A stretch of 64,000 nucleotides of DNA from Scandinavium sp036409475 (GCF_036409475.1 NZ_JAYRCK010000030.1:3356-67355), one strand, 5' to 3'; positions 8,486-17,470 are shown, counted from the stretch's first letter. Translations and numbers: made by a program. Notes: generated by a model from the sequence alone, not told the origin.

Positions 8486-9859
8486 ATGCGCATTCATATT
8501 TTGGGGATTTGTGGCACTTTTATGGGCGGACTGGCGATGCTGGCTCGTTCCCTTGGCCACGAAGTGACCGGTTCGGACGCCAACGTGTATCCGCCGATGA
8601 GCACCCTGCTTGAAGAGCAGGGCATTGATTTGATTCAGGGCTATGACGCGAGCCAGCTTGAGCCGCAGCCAGACCTGGTGATCATCGGTAACGCCATGAC
8701 TCGCGGGAACCCGTGTGTTGAAGCGGTGCTGGAAAAAAACATTCCGTTCATGTCAGGCCCGCAGTGGCTGCATGATTTTGTGCTGCGCGATCGTTGGGTT
8801 GTGGCTGTAGCGGGCACGCACGGCAAAACGACAACAGCTGGCATGGCGACCTGGATTCTGGAAGCCTGCGGTTACAAACCTGGCTTTGTGATCGGTGGCG
8901 TACCGGGCAACTTCGAGGTTTCTGCACGCCTGGGCGACAGCCCGTTCTTCGTGATTGAAGCCGATGAATATGACTGCGCCTTCTTCGACAAACGTTCCAA
9001 GTTTGTGCATTACTGCCCACGCACGCTGATCCTCAATAACCTTGAGTTTGACCACGCGGACATCTTTGACGATCTGAAAGCTATTCAGAAACAGTTCCAC
9101 CATCTGGTGCGCATTGTGCCGGGCCAGGGCCGCATTATTGCGCCTGAAAACGACATCAACCTGAAGCAAACGCTGGCGATGGGCTGCTGGAGTGAGCAGG
9201 AGCTGGTGGGTGAACAAGGCCACTGGCAGGCGAAGAAACTCAGCACTGACGCCTCTGAGTGGGAAGTGTGGCTGGACGGCGAGCAAGTCGGGCAGGTGAA
9301 GTGGAACCTGGTGGGCGAGCACAACATGCATAACGGCCTGATGGCGATTGCGGCTGCACGTCACGTGGGGGTTAAACCTGCGGATGCCGCCGATGCGTTG
9401 GGCTCGTTTGTGAACGCGCGTCGTCGTCTTGAACTGCGCGGTGAAGCCAACGGCGTCACTGTGTACGATGATTTCGCTCATCACCCAACGGCGATTCTCG
9501 CCACATTGCAGGCGCTGCGTGGCAAAGTGGGCGGTACGGCTCGCATCCTTGCGGTGCTGGAACCACGCTCAAACACCATGAAAATGGGCGTTTGCAAAGA
9601 CGACCTCGCGCCATCACTTGGCCGCGCCGATGAAGTCTTCCTGCTGCAGCCGCCGCACATTCCGTGGCAGGTCGCTGAAGTGGCGGAAGCCTGCATTCAG
9701 CCAGCTCACTTCAGTGCTGACGTTGATACGCTGACGGATATGATTGTGAAATCGGCCCAGCCGGGCGATCACATTCTGGTCATGAGCAACGGTGGGTTCG
9801 GTGGCATTCACCAGAAACTGCTGGATGGGTTGGCGAAGAAAGCGGAAGCGGTAGAGTAA
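8486..9859 (+). CDS. mpl: UDP-MurNAc:L-Ala-gamma-D-Glu-meso-DAP ligase (murein recycling)
   Basis: Re-attaches the tripeptide recovered from old peptidoglycan to UDP-MurNAc, returning it to cell-wall synthesis. The 457-residue product has the Mur-ligase fold: N-terminal domain starting MRIHILGICGTFMGG, the ATP-binding loop GTHGKTTT at 110-117, and a C-terminal ligase domain with YDDFAHHPTAI near 327. Length and sequence match E. coli Mpl. GAGGAACAGTGACGT precedes the ATG. It stands alone, divergent from fbp and followed by a REP element. Confidence 0.97.
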   Translation: MRIHILGICGTFMGGLAMLARSLGHEVTGSDANVYPPMSTLLEEQGIDLIQGYDASQLEPQPDLVIIGNAMTRGNPCVEAVLEKNIPFMSGPQWLHDFVLRDRWVVAVAGTHGKTTTAGMATWILEACGYKPGFVIGGVPGNFEVSARLGDSPFFVIEADEYDCAFFDKRSKFVHYCPRTLILNNLEFDHADIFDDLKAIQKQFHHLVRIVPGQGRIIAPENDINLKQTLAMGCWSEQELVGEQGHWQAKKLSTDASEWEVWLDGEQVGQVKWNLVGEHNMHNGLMAIAAARHVGVKPADAADALGSFVNARRRLELRGEANGVTVYDDFAHHPTAILATLQALRGKVGGTARILAVLEPRSNTMKMGVCKDDLAPSLGRADEVFLLQPPHIPWQVAEVAEACIQPAHFSADVDTLTDMIVKSAQPGDHILVMSNGGFGGIHQKLLDGLAKKAEAVE

Positions 9860-9864
9860 AACAG

Positions 9865-9946
9865 CGCCCGGTGGCGTTAATTGCCCGGTGGCTGCTACGC
9901 CTTACCGGGCCTACAAACCGGGCTGTTGCTTTTGTCGGCCCGGCAA
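9865..9946. repeat. REP/BIME element between mpl and darP
   Basis: Imperfect inverted repeats of the GCCCGGTGGCG...CTTACCGGGCCTAC type, the usual enterobacterial REP layout, in the convergent gap between mpl and darP. Confidence 0.85.
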
Positions 9947-9956
9947 TACGCAATGC

Positions 9957-10511
9957 TTACCCTTCGTTCTCTGCCAGTTCGCGCAGATACTGGAAAATCA
10001 GGCGAGAAGATTTCGGCGGCTTATTGCCTTCTTTCTCTTTTTTGGCGTTGCGGATAAGCGAGCGTAACTGCTGACGGTCAGCGTCAGGCCACAGTTTCAG
10101 CACGTCGGCAACGGCATCATCCCCTTCATCAACCAGACGATCGCGCAGTTGTTCCAGTTTATGGAACAAGGCAACCTGCTGGTTGTGGCGGTTCTTCAGT
10201 TTGTCGAGCGCCTGGCGAATCGGGTCTACGTCACGCTGGCGCAGCATTTTACCGATCAGCTGCATCTGGCGGCGGCGGCCTTCTTTCTTAATCTTCTGTG
10301 CCAGTTCAATGGCGGCACGCAGATCCTCGTCGAGCGGGATTTTATCCAGCGCGTTCTTACCAAGGTCTACGATTTCGGCCCCGAGGTCTTTTAACTCCTC
10401 GGCGTCACGTTTAATTTCACTTTTGCTGACCCAGATGATTTCATCATCTTCATCGTCGATTTCGTCATCACCGGGCACGTCGTCGAGCCAGTCTTCGGGC
10501 TGCTTTGTCAT
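9957..10511 (-). CDS. darP: Dual-action 50S ribosome maturation protein DarP (YjgA)
   Basis: The 184-residue protein begins with an acidic stretch (DDVPGDDEIDDEDDE, residues 10-24) followed by basic helices (KKEGRRRQMQLIGKMLR near 90-107), the pattern of the DUF615/YjgA family. In E. coli the protein associates with late pre-50S particles and helps mature the peptidyl-transferase centre. It is divergent from pmbA with 93 bp between starts, the same order as E. coli. Confidence 0.94.
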   Translation of the reverse strand: MTKQPEDWLDDVPGDDEIDDEDDEIIWVSKSEIKRDAEELKDLGAEIVDLGKNALDKIPLDEDLRAAIELAQKIKKEGRRRQMQLIGKMLRQRDVDPIRQALDKLKNRHNQQVALFHKLEQLRDRLVDEGDDAVADVLKLWPDADRQQLRSLIRNAKKEKEGNKPPKSSRLIFQYLRELAENEG

Positions 10512-10604
10512 CTCAGGCTCCTAAAAAAGAGGCGTATCTTAGCAGTTTCATTGCGCACTGAAAAACGGTTCTCTGTTAGACTTCACTAAACTCCTTTCTA
10601 CATT

Positions 10605-11957
10605 ATGGCATTAGCGATGAAAGTCATCACACAGGTTGCAGAACAGCGTAAAGCACTGGAAAAAGCCGTCTCTACCGCGCTGGAGCTGGCTGCGGGCAAG
10701 TCTGACGGTGCAGAAGTGGGCGTCTCGAAGACCACCGGGATCAGCGTCAGCACGCGGTACGGTGAAGTAGAAAACGTGGAATTTAACAGCGACGGCGCGC
10801 TGGGGATCACGGTTTATCATCAAAACCGTAAAGGCAGCGCCTCGACCACAGATTTAAGCCCGGACGCGGTTGCGCGCACGGTGCAGGCGGCGCTGGATAT
10901 CGCTCGCTATACCTCGCCAGACCCGTATGCGGGCGTGGCGGAAAAAGATCTGCTGGCGTTTGAAGCGCCGGATCTCGACCTGTTCCATCCGGCCGAAGTC
11001 ACTCCGGATGAGGCCATTGAGCTGGCGGCGCGTGCGGAACAAGCGGCGCTGAAAGCCGACAAACGCATCACCAACACCGAAGGCGGCAGCTTCAACAGCC
11101 ACTACGGCATTCGCGTCTTTGGCAACAGCCACGGCATGCTGCAAAGCTACTGCTCCAGCCGCCACTCGCTGTCCAGCAGCGTCATTGCGGAAGAGAACGG
11201 TGACATGGAACGTGATTACGCGTACACCATTGGCCGCGCGCTGAGCGACCTGAACTCACCGGAATCCGTCGGTGCAGAGTGCGCACAACGCACGCTCTCT
11301 CGCCTTTCGCCGCGCAAGCTTTCCACCATGAAAGCGCCGGTGATTTTTGCCAACGAAGTGGCGACCGGTCTGTTTGGTCATCTGGTTGGGGCGATTGCAG
11401 GTGGCTCGGTCTATCGTAAATCGACCTTCCTGCTCGACTCGCTCGGGAAACAAATTCTGCCGGAATGGCTGACCATTGAAGAGCACCCGCACCTGCTGAA
11501 AGGGCTGGCTTCCACGCCGTTCGACAGCGAAGGCGTGCGCACCGAACGCCGTGACATCATCAAAGACGGCATTCTGACGCAGTGGCTGCTGACCAACTAT
11601 TCTGCCCGCAAGCTGGGGCTGAAAAGCACCGGGCATGCGGGCGGCATCCACAACTGGCGTATTCCCGGTCGTGGCCTCAGCTTTGAAAAGTTGCTTAAAG
11701 AGATGGGCACCGGCCTTGTCGTGACCGAACTGATGGGGCAGGGTGTGAGTGCCGTCACCGGCGATTACTCTCGTGGTGCGTCAGGTTTCTGGGTGGAGAA
11801 TGGCGAAATCCAGTATCCGGTGAGTGAAATCACCATCGCCGGAAATCTGAAAGAAATGTGGCGTAATATCGTGACCGTGGCCGACGATATCGAAACGCGC
11901 AGCAACATTCAGTGCGGTTCTGTCCTGCTGCCGGAAATGAAAATCGCCGGTCAATAA
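10605..11957 (+). CDS. pmbA: Metalloprotease subunit PmbA (TldE)
   Basis: Forms with TldD a heterodimeric zinc-dependent protease that matures microcin B17 and degrades antitoxins such as CcdA in E. coli; PmbA itself lacks the metal-binding motif. The 450-residue product is nearly identical in sequence to E. coli PmbA, including the start MALAMKVI, the central SRHSLSSSVIAEENGDMERDY and the glycine-rich STGHAGGIHNW. tldD is not in the window, as in other enterobacteria. Cytosolic. Confidence 0.97.
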   Translation: MALAMKVITQVAEQRKALEKAVSTALELAAGKSDGAEVGVSKTTGISVSTRYGEVENVEFNSDGALGITVYHQNRKGSASTTDLSPDAVARTVQAALDIARYTSPDPYAGVAEKDLLAFEAPDLDLFHPAEVTPDEAIELAARAEQAALKADKRITNTEGGSFNSHYGIRVFGNSHGMLQSYCSSRHSLSSSVIAEENGDMERDYAYTIGRALSDLNSPESVGAECAQRTLSRLSPRKLSTMKAPVIFANEVATGLFGHLVGAIAGGSVYRKSTFLLDSLGKQILPEWLTIEEHPHLLKGLASTPFDSEGVRTERRDIIKDGILTQWLLTNYSARKLGLKSTGHAGGIHNWRIPGRGLSFEKLLKEMGTGLVVTELMGQGVSAVTGDYSRGASGFWVENGEIQYPVSEITIAGNLKEMWRNIVTVADDIETRSNIQCGSVLLPEMKIAGQ

Positions 11958-12024
11958 TGTGTGTTCTCATGGTGGCGCGCTGAGCGTGCCACATAATTAA
12001 AATACCTGTAAAAGGAAGTGAGCG

Positions 12025-12411
12025 ATGCGTAAACACCTGCTGGCAGTCCTGGCTGTCTCCACCCTGATGATGGGGGCTGCACCGGCATTTGCCGACCTTG
12101 GCGATGACATGGACACCCTGTCCGAAAACCTGAAGATTGTGCAAAAAACCGATGATGCGACCGAGATGAAAGCGGCACTGGCGAAAATGCGCACCGCGGC
12201 ACAAGATGCGCAGAAGCAGACGCCACCGAAGCTGGAAGGCAAAGCGTCGGACAGCGCAGAAATGAAAGACTATCGTCACGGTTTCGACATTCTGATTGGT
12301 CAGATTGACGGCGCAACCAAGCTTGCAAATGAAGGCAAAATCAAGGAAGCGCAGGGCGTGGCTCTTGATTTGGCAGGCACCCGCAACACCTATCACCAGA
12401 AATACCGCTAA
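12025..12411 (+). CDS. cybC: Soluble cytochrome b562
   Basis: A 128-residue periplasmic four-helix-bundle haem protein. The signal peptide ends near GAAPAFA; the mature part begins ADLGDDM, whose Met is the first axial haem ligand (Met7), and the His of YHQKYR at the C-terminus is the second. An AAGGAAGTGAG ribosome site precedes the ATG. It follows pmbA by 67 bp on the same strand, as in E. coli. The physiological redox partner is not established. In some E. coli K-12 strains this gene is damaged; here it is intact. Confidence 0.96.
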   Translation: MRKHLLAVLAVSTLMMGAAPAFADLGDDMDTLSENLKIVQKTDDATEMKAALAKMRTAAQDAQKQTPPKLEGKASDSAEMKDYRHGFDILIGQIDGATKLANEGKIKEAQGVALDLAGTRNTYHQKYR

Positions 12412-12450
12412 TCAGCCGCCTGCTCATCCAGGCAAGCGCTGATCCGCTGG

Positions 12451-12472
12451 CGAGGAAAATGACCTTTCCTCG
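12451..12472 (+). terminator. Possible terminator hairpin after cybC
   Basis: CGAGGAAA / TTTCCTCG stem with a 6-base loop, 40 bp after cybC; the following sequence TCAGTTCTTCCGTTTT is only moderately T-rich. Confidence 0.5.
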
Positions 12473-12757
12473 TCAGTTCTTCCGTTTTCGCTTCCACTTT
12501 GCATAACAAAACCTTATCGACATCACAGTTTTACGTATTACCTCGCAATGTATTTCCACTTTGGACGGCCAACTTCTTAGCTTATTCCCGTGACACTCAT
12601 CACGCTAATCGCGCATTTATGCCGTATTCGGCCGAATTCTGTGGGACAGATCACTCCTGCCGCCCGCCTTTCCACTTTGAAGTGGAAAACAACTCGCTAC
12701 AAACCTCCCTCTTGCCACGTTAGTTTTTACTCAGACGCAACAAACGGGGTCAGAAGA
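12473..12757 (+). promoter_or_regulatory. Upstream control region of the SFCGS cluster with three phased repeats
   Basis: The sequence TTCCACTTTG occurs at 12492-12501, 12554-12563 and 12670-12679. The distances 62 and 116 bp are close to 6 and 11 turns of the helix. The third copy is half of a 20-bp palindrome, TTTCCACTTTGAAGTGGAAA (12669-12688). This fits binding sites of an activator, and the BglG/MtlR-type regulator encoded at the end of the cluster is the obvious candidate (inference). No convincing sigma-70 or sigma-54 promoter was identified by eye. Confidence 0.5.
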
Positions 12758-13087
12758 GTGAACAACGGAGCAGTCATTACCGACGCAGGGAGTCAGACCG
12801 AAGAACTTGCTACACGCATGCTGAGCCAGGTGTACAGCCTGCTCAAAGGTCACGACATCATCCCGAACGACGTCCAGGAGCAAATGCTGACATCCCATGT
12901 CCGTGCCATGGCTCACCGATCAATGACCGGTGAACCGTTGCCCGAAGTGGAAGCCAGCCTGTTTGAAGAAATTTCACCCGAATCAATGGCACTGGCCCGC
13001 GAAGTCGTGGCGCAGTTTGGCAACCTTCCGGACGAAGAAGCCTGGCTGCTGTCGGTGCACTTCGAAGTGGCAAAAGAAAACCTTTAA
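12758..13087 (+). CDS. Free-standing PRD domain protein
   Basis: GTG 12758 is chosen because the upstream in-frame ATG (12590) would run through the palindromic control region. The 109-residue protein is a single PTS-regulation-domain-like helical unit: residues include LTSHVRAMAHRS near 46 and LLSVHFEVAKENL at the end, each with a His where PRDs carry phosphorylatable histidines. There is no DNA- or RNA-binding domain. It starts the cluster, 10 bp before the SFCGS gene. A role as a PTS-responsive switch acting on the cluster's regulator or transporter is a guess from the domain and position. Confidence 0.75.
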   Translation: MNNGAVITDAGSQTEELATRMLSQVYSLLKGHDIIPNDVQEQMLTSHVRAMAHRSMTGEPLPEVEASLFEEISPESMALAREVVAQFGNLPDEEAWLLSVHFEVAKENL

Positions 13088-13097
13088 GGAGACAAAC

Positions 13098-13460
13098 ATG
13101 GGACAGATTACCGTAGTGATTGGCGACCGTCTGGGCAAAGGCCAGAAAGTAGCAGCCGGTGTTGAGAAAGCGGGTGGACGTGCCGTAGTCGTACCCGGCG
13201 TTGCCGCTGATATGAAGCTCGGCGATGTCATGAAAGCGGAAGGCGCCACCTTCGGCATTTCCTTCTGTGGCAGCGGTGGCGCAGGCGCTATTACCGCGCA
13301 GACCAGGCATGGCTACAAAGCGAAATACGGCATGCGTTCTGTCGATGAAGGCGTGACCGCCATCAACGAAGGCGCGAACGTACTGGGCTTTGGCTTTATG
13401 GATAAAGAAGAGCTGGGCGAGCGTCTGGTTCAGGCCTGGCAGAAGAAATACGGCGCGTAA
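13098..13460 (+). CDS. SFCGS family glycine-rich protein
   Basis: A 120-residue cytosolic protein named for its motif SFCGS at residues 55-59, followed by a glycine-rich GGAGAITAQTRHGYKAKYGMRS. TTAAGGAG precedes the ATG. No function is established. It has no membrane segment and lies with DUF4312, DUF4311 and DUF4310, an order that always recurs with DgaE/DgaF-like enzymes in the related genomes I know of. The Cys in a small EIIB-sized protein next to membrane proteins invites comparison with PTS components, but no PTS signature is present. Confidence 0.85.
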   Translation: MGQITVVIGDRLGKGQKVAAGVEKAGGRAVVVPGVAADMKLGDVMKAEGATFGISFCGSGGAGAITAQTRHGYKAKYGMRSVDEGVTAINEGANVLGFGFMDKEELGERLVQAWQKKYGA

Positions 13461-13462
13461 GT

Positions 13463-13762
13463 ATGAAAGAACAATTCACCACCACGGTGAGGGTTAAGGG
13501 CAAAGGCGAGGCGAAAGCACGTGCCTTTGCCGATGCACTCAACCAGGTACAAGGCACGGTGATGAAAGCATCACCGCATATCTTACTGCGCATTGAACCA
13601 CAGGACGTGGTGGTTGTTCAGGCGCAGGAGGCGGTTCGGAAAGAGGCGTTTCTGTTTTTCTTTCTGCGCCGGGAACGTCGCACATTCAGTGTGGAGCTGG
13701 ATGTCACCGTCAACGTGACAGCGTTAAACCTCGACAAAGTGGATTTCGTCACGACAACATAA
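13463..13762 (+). CDS. DUF4312 family protein
   Basis: A 99-residue soluble protein starting 2 bp after the SFCGS stop codon, so translation is probably coupled. It is an alpha/beta sequence with a basic stretch LRRERRTFSVELDVTVNV near residues 68-85 and the hydrophobic run AFLFFFL before it. The family has no known function and occurs only with this cluster type. It is likely a soluble partner of the two membrane proteins downstream (inference). Confidence 0.82.
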   Translation: MKEQFTTTVRVKGKGEAKARAFADALNQVQGTVMKASPHILLRIEPQDVVVVQAQEAVRKEAFLFFFLRRERRTFSVELDVTVNVTALNLDKVDFVTTT

Positions 13763-13783
13763 CCATTAGAAAAGGACAGACTC

Positions 13784-14560
13784 ATGTTCCTGATTATTCT
13801 TTTTAAATCGCTGATCATCGGTGGCCTCGTGGGCGTCGGTGTGGGCGCTGGCGCAGCACGCATGTTTCATGCACCCACCACGCAAGGGATGGGTGCTTTT
13901 CGTACGTTGGGCGAACTCAACTCCTGTGAGGGCGACCCGGCTTCCCACTTCTCCTTTGGTCTGGGCTTCTTCTTTAACGCCTGGGCATCGTCCGTCGCAG
14001 CGGGTGCGTTCACCCAGGACGTCGACCACCGCATCATCCCGCACTGGGGTGCTTCAGCGCTGATGCTGAAAAATCGCAACGTCGCAGAAACCCTGCATGA
14101 CCCGAAGAAAATGGCGATTGCCTGTGGCCTTATCGGCATGGTCGTGGTGGCGTTCCTCAACTCTACTGCGTCGGCGGTACCGGAAGCGTTGCAGGTCACT
14201 GCGGTTAAAGTGCTGGTGCCTGCGGCTAACCTGCTGGTGAACATCATCATGCCAGTGATTTTCTGGCTGGCAGCGATTGATGCCGGTAAGAAATCTGGCT
14301 TCTGGGCCACTATTTTCGGCGGCGCAGCGCAGCTGATTATGGGTAACGCCGTGCCGGGTCTGGTACTGGGTATTCTGATTGGTAAAGGCGTTGAAGACGC
14401 GGGCTGGAACCGTGTCACCAAAATCATGATGGCAGCCATTATCGCCCTGTTCGTTCTGAGTGCCTTCTTCCGTGGCTTCGACATGAAGATGATCGAGTCC
14501 TTCCACATGACGGTGCCGAACTGGCTGGATCTGCTGCATAACGCGTTGAGCGGCAAATAA
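13784..14560 (+). CDS. DUF4311 family integral membrane protein
   Basis: The 258-residue product has about six hydrophobic segments, the first at residues 3-24 (glycine-rich GGLVGVGVGAGAAR), with loops carrying FHAPTTQGMGAFRTLGELN and CEGDPASHFSFGLGFFFNAW. Such conserved polar and aromatic loops between glycine-rich helices resemble a transporter subunit. Its function has not been established. AAAGGACAG precedes the ATG. It is paired with DUF4310 11 bp downstream, and the two probably form one complex in the inner membrane. Confidence 0.85.
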   Translation: MFLIILFKSLIIGGLVGVGVGAGAARMFHAPTTQGMGAFRTLGELNSCEGDPASHFSFGLGFFFNAWASSVAAGAFTQDVDHRIIPHWGASALMLKNRNVAETLHDPKKMAIACGLIGMVVVAFLNSTASAVPEALQVTAVKVLVPAANLLVNIIMPVIFWLAAIDAGKKSGFWATIFGGAAQLIMGNAVPGLVLGILIGKGVEDAGWNRVTKIMMAAIIALFVLSAFFRGFDMKMIESFHMTVPNWLDLLHNALSGK

Positions 14561-14571
14561 GGGGATAACAG

Positions 14572-15216
14572 ATGGAACAGAATAAAGGTTTTTGGTACGC
14601 GGACTGGTCATTCCCGATCTTTGTCGGCCTGCTTTCCTCCGGCGTCTTCGCCGGGACACACATGTACTACCTGTACGGTATCGGTGCTTTTAACGAAGTG
14701 GCCTTCGTGGCGATGCTGAAATCCGGCATCGACACCGGTGTCTACGGTGCGGTAGCCGCGTTTGGCGCGAGCTTCCTGTTTGCCCGAATCATTGAAGGTT
14801 CACTGGTTGGTATCCTGGATATCGGCGGCGCGATTCAGACGGGCGTTGGCCTCGGCGTTCCAGCGCTGCTGCTGGGCGCAGGGATTGTGTTCCCGGTGGC
14901 TAACTTTGCCGCTTCCCTGGCAACGGGTCTGATTATCGGCCTGGCGATTGGCTACATCATCATTCTGGCGCGTAAGTTCACGGTCAATCAGAGCAACTCC
15001 ACCTACGGTGCGGACGTGATGATGGGCGCGGGCAACGCCTCTGGCCGCTTCCTCGGCCCTTTGATTATTCTCAGCGCGATGACGGCGTCCATTCCTATCG
15101 GCATTGGGTCGCTGGTTGGCGCGTTACTGTTCTACATCTGGCAGAAGCCGATTACCGGCGGGGCTATCCTCGGGGCGATGATCCTCGGGTCCATCTTCCC
15201 GGTGGCAATTGGTTAA
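14572..15216 (+). CDS. DUF4310 family integral membrane protein
   Basis: The 214-residue product is almost wholly hydrophobic, with roughly six membrane segments and glycine-rich stretches (LDIGGAIQTGVGLGVPALLLGAG split near residue 84; IGSLVGALLFYIW near 180). It follows DUF4311 by 11 bp and precedes the amidohydrolase by 18 bp. No function is known. Together with DUF4311 it is the only membrane component of the cluster, so it is the natural candidate for the transporter of whatever the downstream enzymes degrade. Confidence 0.85.
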   Translation: MEQNKGFWYADWSFPIFVGLLSSGVFAGTHMYYLYGIGAFNEVAFVAMLKSGIDTGVYGAVAAFGASFLFARIIEGSLVGILDIGGAIQTGVGLGVPALLLGAGIVFPVANFAASLATGLIIGLAIGYIIILARKFTVNQSNSTYGADVMMGAGNASGRFLGPLIILSAMTASIPIGIGSLVGALLFYIWQKPITGGAILGAMILGSIFPVAIG

Positions 15217-15234
15217 GCCAGCAAGGAGAAAGCG

Positions 15235-16368
15235 ATGTTTGATTTACTGCTGAAGCGTGCACGCCTGGTTGACGATACGGTAACGGATATCGCCATTAAA
15301 GACGGCAAAATTGCGGCTCTGGGCGACATTGACGGCGAGGCGACGAAAGTCGTCTCCCTCAATGGCGAGCACTACGTCAGCGCGGGCTGGATTGACCTCC
15401 ACGTCCACTGCTACCCGAAATCACCGATTTACAACGATCAGCCGGACAGCGTAGGTATCGCAACCGGCGTCACCACGGTGATTGATGCAGGCAGTACCGG
15501 TGCCGATGACGTAGACACCTTCTATGAGCTCACTCGCCCGTGCGCCACGGACGTTTATGCGCTGCTGAACATCTCCCGTGTGGGGCTGATTGCACAGAAC
15601 GAACTGGCGAACATGGCGAACATTGATGCGCAGGCTGCGAGTGCGGCTATCAAGCGCCACCCTGATTTCATCGTGGGTCTGAAAGCGCGCATGAGCAGCA
15701 GCGTGGTCGGTGAAAACGGCATCACGCCGCTGGAAAAGGCGAAGGACATTCAGAAAGCCAACGGCGATTTACCGCTGATGGTCCACATCGGTAACAACCC
15801 GCCGAATCTGGATGAAATCACCGAACTGCTGACTTCCGGCGACATCATCACTCACTGCTATAACGGCAAACCGAACCGCATTTTGACGCCTGCTGGCGAG
15901 CTGCGAGCGTCGGTTTCCGGTGCGCTCAAGCGCGGCATCAAACTGGATGTCGGTCACGGCACCGCGAGCTTTAGCTTTGAGGTGGCGAAGCAGGCCATCG
16001 CGATGGGCATTCTGCCGCACACCATCAGCTCCGATATTTACTGCCGCAACCGTATCAACGGCCCGGTCCATTCCCTGGCGCGGGTGATGGCGAAATTCCT
16101 CGCCATTGGCATGTCGCTGCCGCAGGTCATCAACTGCGTGACCTCAAATGCGGCCGAGGCGATTCGTCTCAAGCAAAAAGGCCAACTGGCCGTCGGCTTT
16201 GATGCTGACCTGACCCTCTTTACGCTCAAACACCAGCCGGTGACGCTGGTGGACGCAGAAAACAACGCCCTGCAGGCGGACCAGGATCTGGTGCCGCTCG
16301 CCGCAATCCGTGCAGGCAAGGGCTATATGACCGAACAAGGGAGTGCTGAACATGCCTTCGATTTATGA
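15235..16368 (+). CDS. Amidohydrolase/deacetylase family metallohydrolase
   Basis: The 377-residue cytosolic enzyme belongs to the amidohydrolase superfamily (dihydroorotase/AGAT-like). Metal ligands visible are HVH in GWIDLHVHCYPKS (about residue 50), Lys in FIVGLKARMSS (probably carbamylated), His in MVHIGNN and ITHCYNG, and Asp in TISSDIYC. Family members hydrolyse amide bonds, often removing acetyl groups from amino acids or sugars. Its position before a DgaE-like lyase suggests it unmasks the amino group that the lyase then eliminates. Substrate is not known. Confidence 0.88.
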   Translation: MFDLLLKRARLVDDTVTDIAIKDGKIAALGDIDGEATKVVSLNGEHYVSAGWIDLHVHCYPKSPIYNDQPDSVGIATGVTTVIDAGSTGADDVDTFYELTRPCATDVYALLNISRVGLIAQNELANMANIDAQAASAAIKRHPDFIVGLKARMSSSVVGENGITPLEKAKDIQKANGDLPLMVHIGNNPPNLDEITELLTSGDIITHCYNGKPNRILTPAGELRASVSGALKRGIKLDVGHGTASFSFEVAKQAIAMGILPHTISSDIYCRNRINGPVHSLARVMAKFLAIGMSLPQVINCVTSNAAEAIRLKQKGQLAVGFDADLTLFTLKHQPVTLVDAENNALQADQDLVPLAAIRAGKGYMTEQGSAEHAFDL

Positions 16369-17470
16369 GAAATACCAGCTGAAACAAGTGATTAACGCAT
16401 CAGGCCGTATGACGGCGCTGGGCGTGTCCACGCCGCGCCCGGAAGTGGTTGAAGCGGTGCTGACCGGCATGAACCACTACTTCGAAATGAAAGACCTGGT
16501 GAACAAGACCGGGGAATACATCGCGAAGCTGCTGGACGTAGAAGGCGCGACCGTGGTGTCTTGCGCCTCTGCGGGTATCGCGCAGTCCATCGCCGGTGTG
16601 CTGACGAAAGACAGCGACTGGCTGCTGGAAAACCTGCACGTCACGCCGATTGAGAACAACGAAATCGTGCTGCCACGCGGTCACAACGTTAACTTTGGCG
16701 CGCCTGTCAGCACCATGATTGCGCTCGGTGGCGGGAAAATGGTCGAAGCAGGCTACGCCAACGAATGCTCTGCCGATCAGCTGGCGGCGGCAATCACCCC
16801 GCGCACTGCGGCAATCCTCTACATCAAATCTCACCACTGCGTGCAGAAAAGCATGCTCAGCGTCGAACAGGCCGTTGTGGTAGCACGCAAACACAACCTG
16901 CCGCTGATTGTGGATGCGGCGGCTGAAGAAGATTTGCAGTGCTACTACCGTTCCGGTGCAGACCTCGTGATTTACAGCGGCGCGAAAGCGATTGAAGGGC
17001 CAACCAGTGGTCTGGTGATCGGCAAAACCCAGTACGTTGAGTGGGTGAAACGCCAGACGGCGGGGATTGGTCGCGCGATGAAAGTCGGCAAGGAAGGCAT
17101 TCTCGGCCTGACCTGCGCCATCGAACATTACCTGACGGCAGACAAAGAAAGCGGCGCACAGATGGTTGAGAAAATGACGCCATTCATTACTGCGCTCAAC
17201 AACCTGAACGGCGTGACTGCCCGCGTGGTGTGGGATGCGGCGGGTCGTGATATCGCGCGTACCGAAATCAAGTTCGATGAAGCGGTAACCCAAATCGCCA
17301 CTGGAGAGTTGGTGGCCGAACTGAAGAAAGGCGAATACGCCATCTACTTCCGCGGCTACAAAGCTAACGAAGGCATTATTGAAGCCGATGTGCGCAGCGT
17401 GAACGCACAGCAACTGGATATCGTGGCCACCCGCATCGGCGAAGTGCTGAACAAGGAGAAAAACGCATGA
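16352..17470 (+). CDS. DgaE-like PLP-dependent ammonia-lyase
   Basis: The 372-residue protein belongs to the SelA/DgaE branch of fold-type I PLP enzymes; the PLP lysine lies in YSGAKAIEGPTSG (about residue 213). Characterised DgaE eliminates ammonia from D-glucosaminate 6-phosphate, giving 2-keto-3-deoxygluconate 6-phosphate. ATG 16352 is chosen over GTG 16343 because AAGGGAG lies 8 bp before it; the gene overlaps the amidohydrolase end by 17 bp. The true DgaE sits with a mannose-type PTS, absent here, so the substrate may differ. Confidence 0.88.
   Translation: MPSIYEKYQLKQVINASGRMTALGVSTPRPEVVEAVLTGMNHYFEMKDLVNKTGEYIAKLLDVEGATVVSCASAGIAQSIAGVLTKDSDWLLENLHVTPIENNEIVLPRGHNVNFGAPVSTMIALGGGKMVEAGYANECSADQLAAAITPRTAAILYIKSHHCVQKSMLSVEQAVVVARKHNLPLIVDAAAEEDLQCYYRSGADLVIYSGAKAIEGPTSGLVIGKTQYVEWVKRQTAGIGRAMKVGKEGILGLTCAIEHYLTADKESGAQMVEKMTPFITALNNLNGVTARVVWDAAGRDIARTEIKFDEAVTQIATGELVAELKKGEYAIYFRGYKANEGIIEADVRSVNAQQLDIVATRIGEVLNKEKNA

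Noticed and set aside
12590..12757. Upstream ATG giving a longer PRD protein
   Set aside because: The extension runs through the palindrome and third phased repeat and does not look like protein-coding sequence.
13098..15216. Reading the SFCGS/DUF4312/DUF4311/DUF4310 set as a standard PTS
   Set aside because: No EIIA/EIIB phosphorylation motif or EIIC signature is present; only gene number and sizes are similar.
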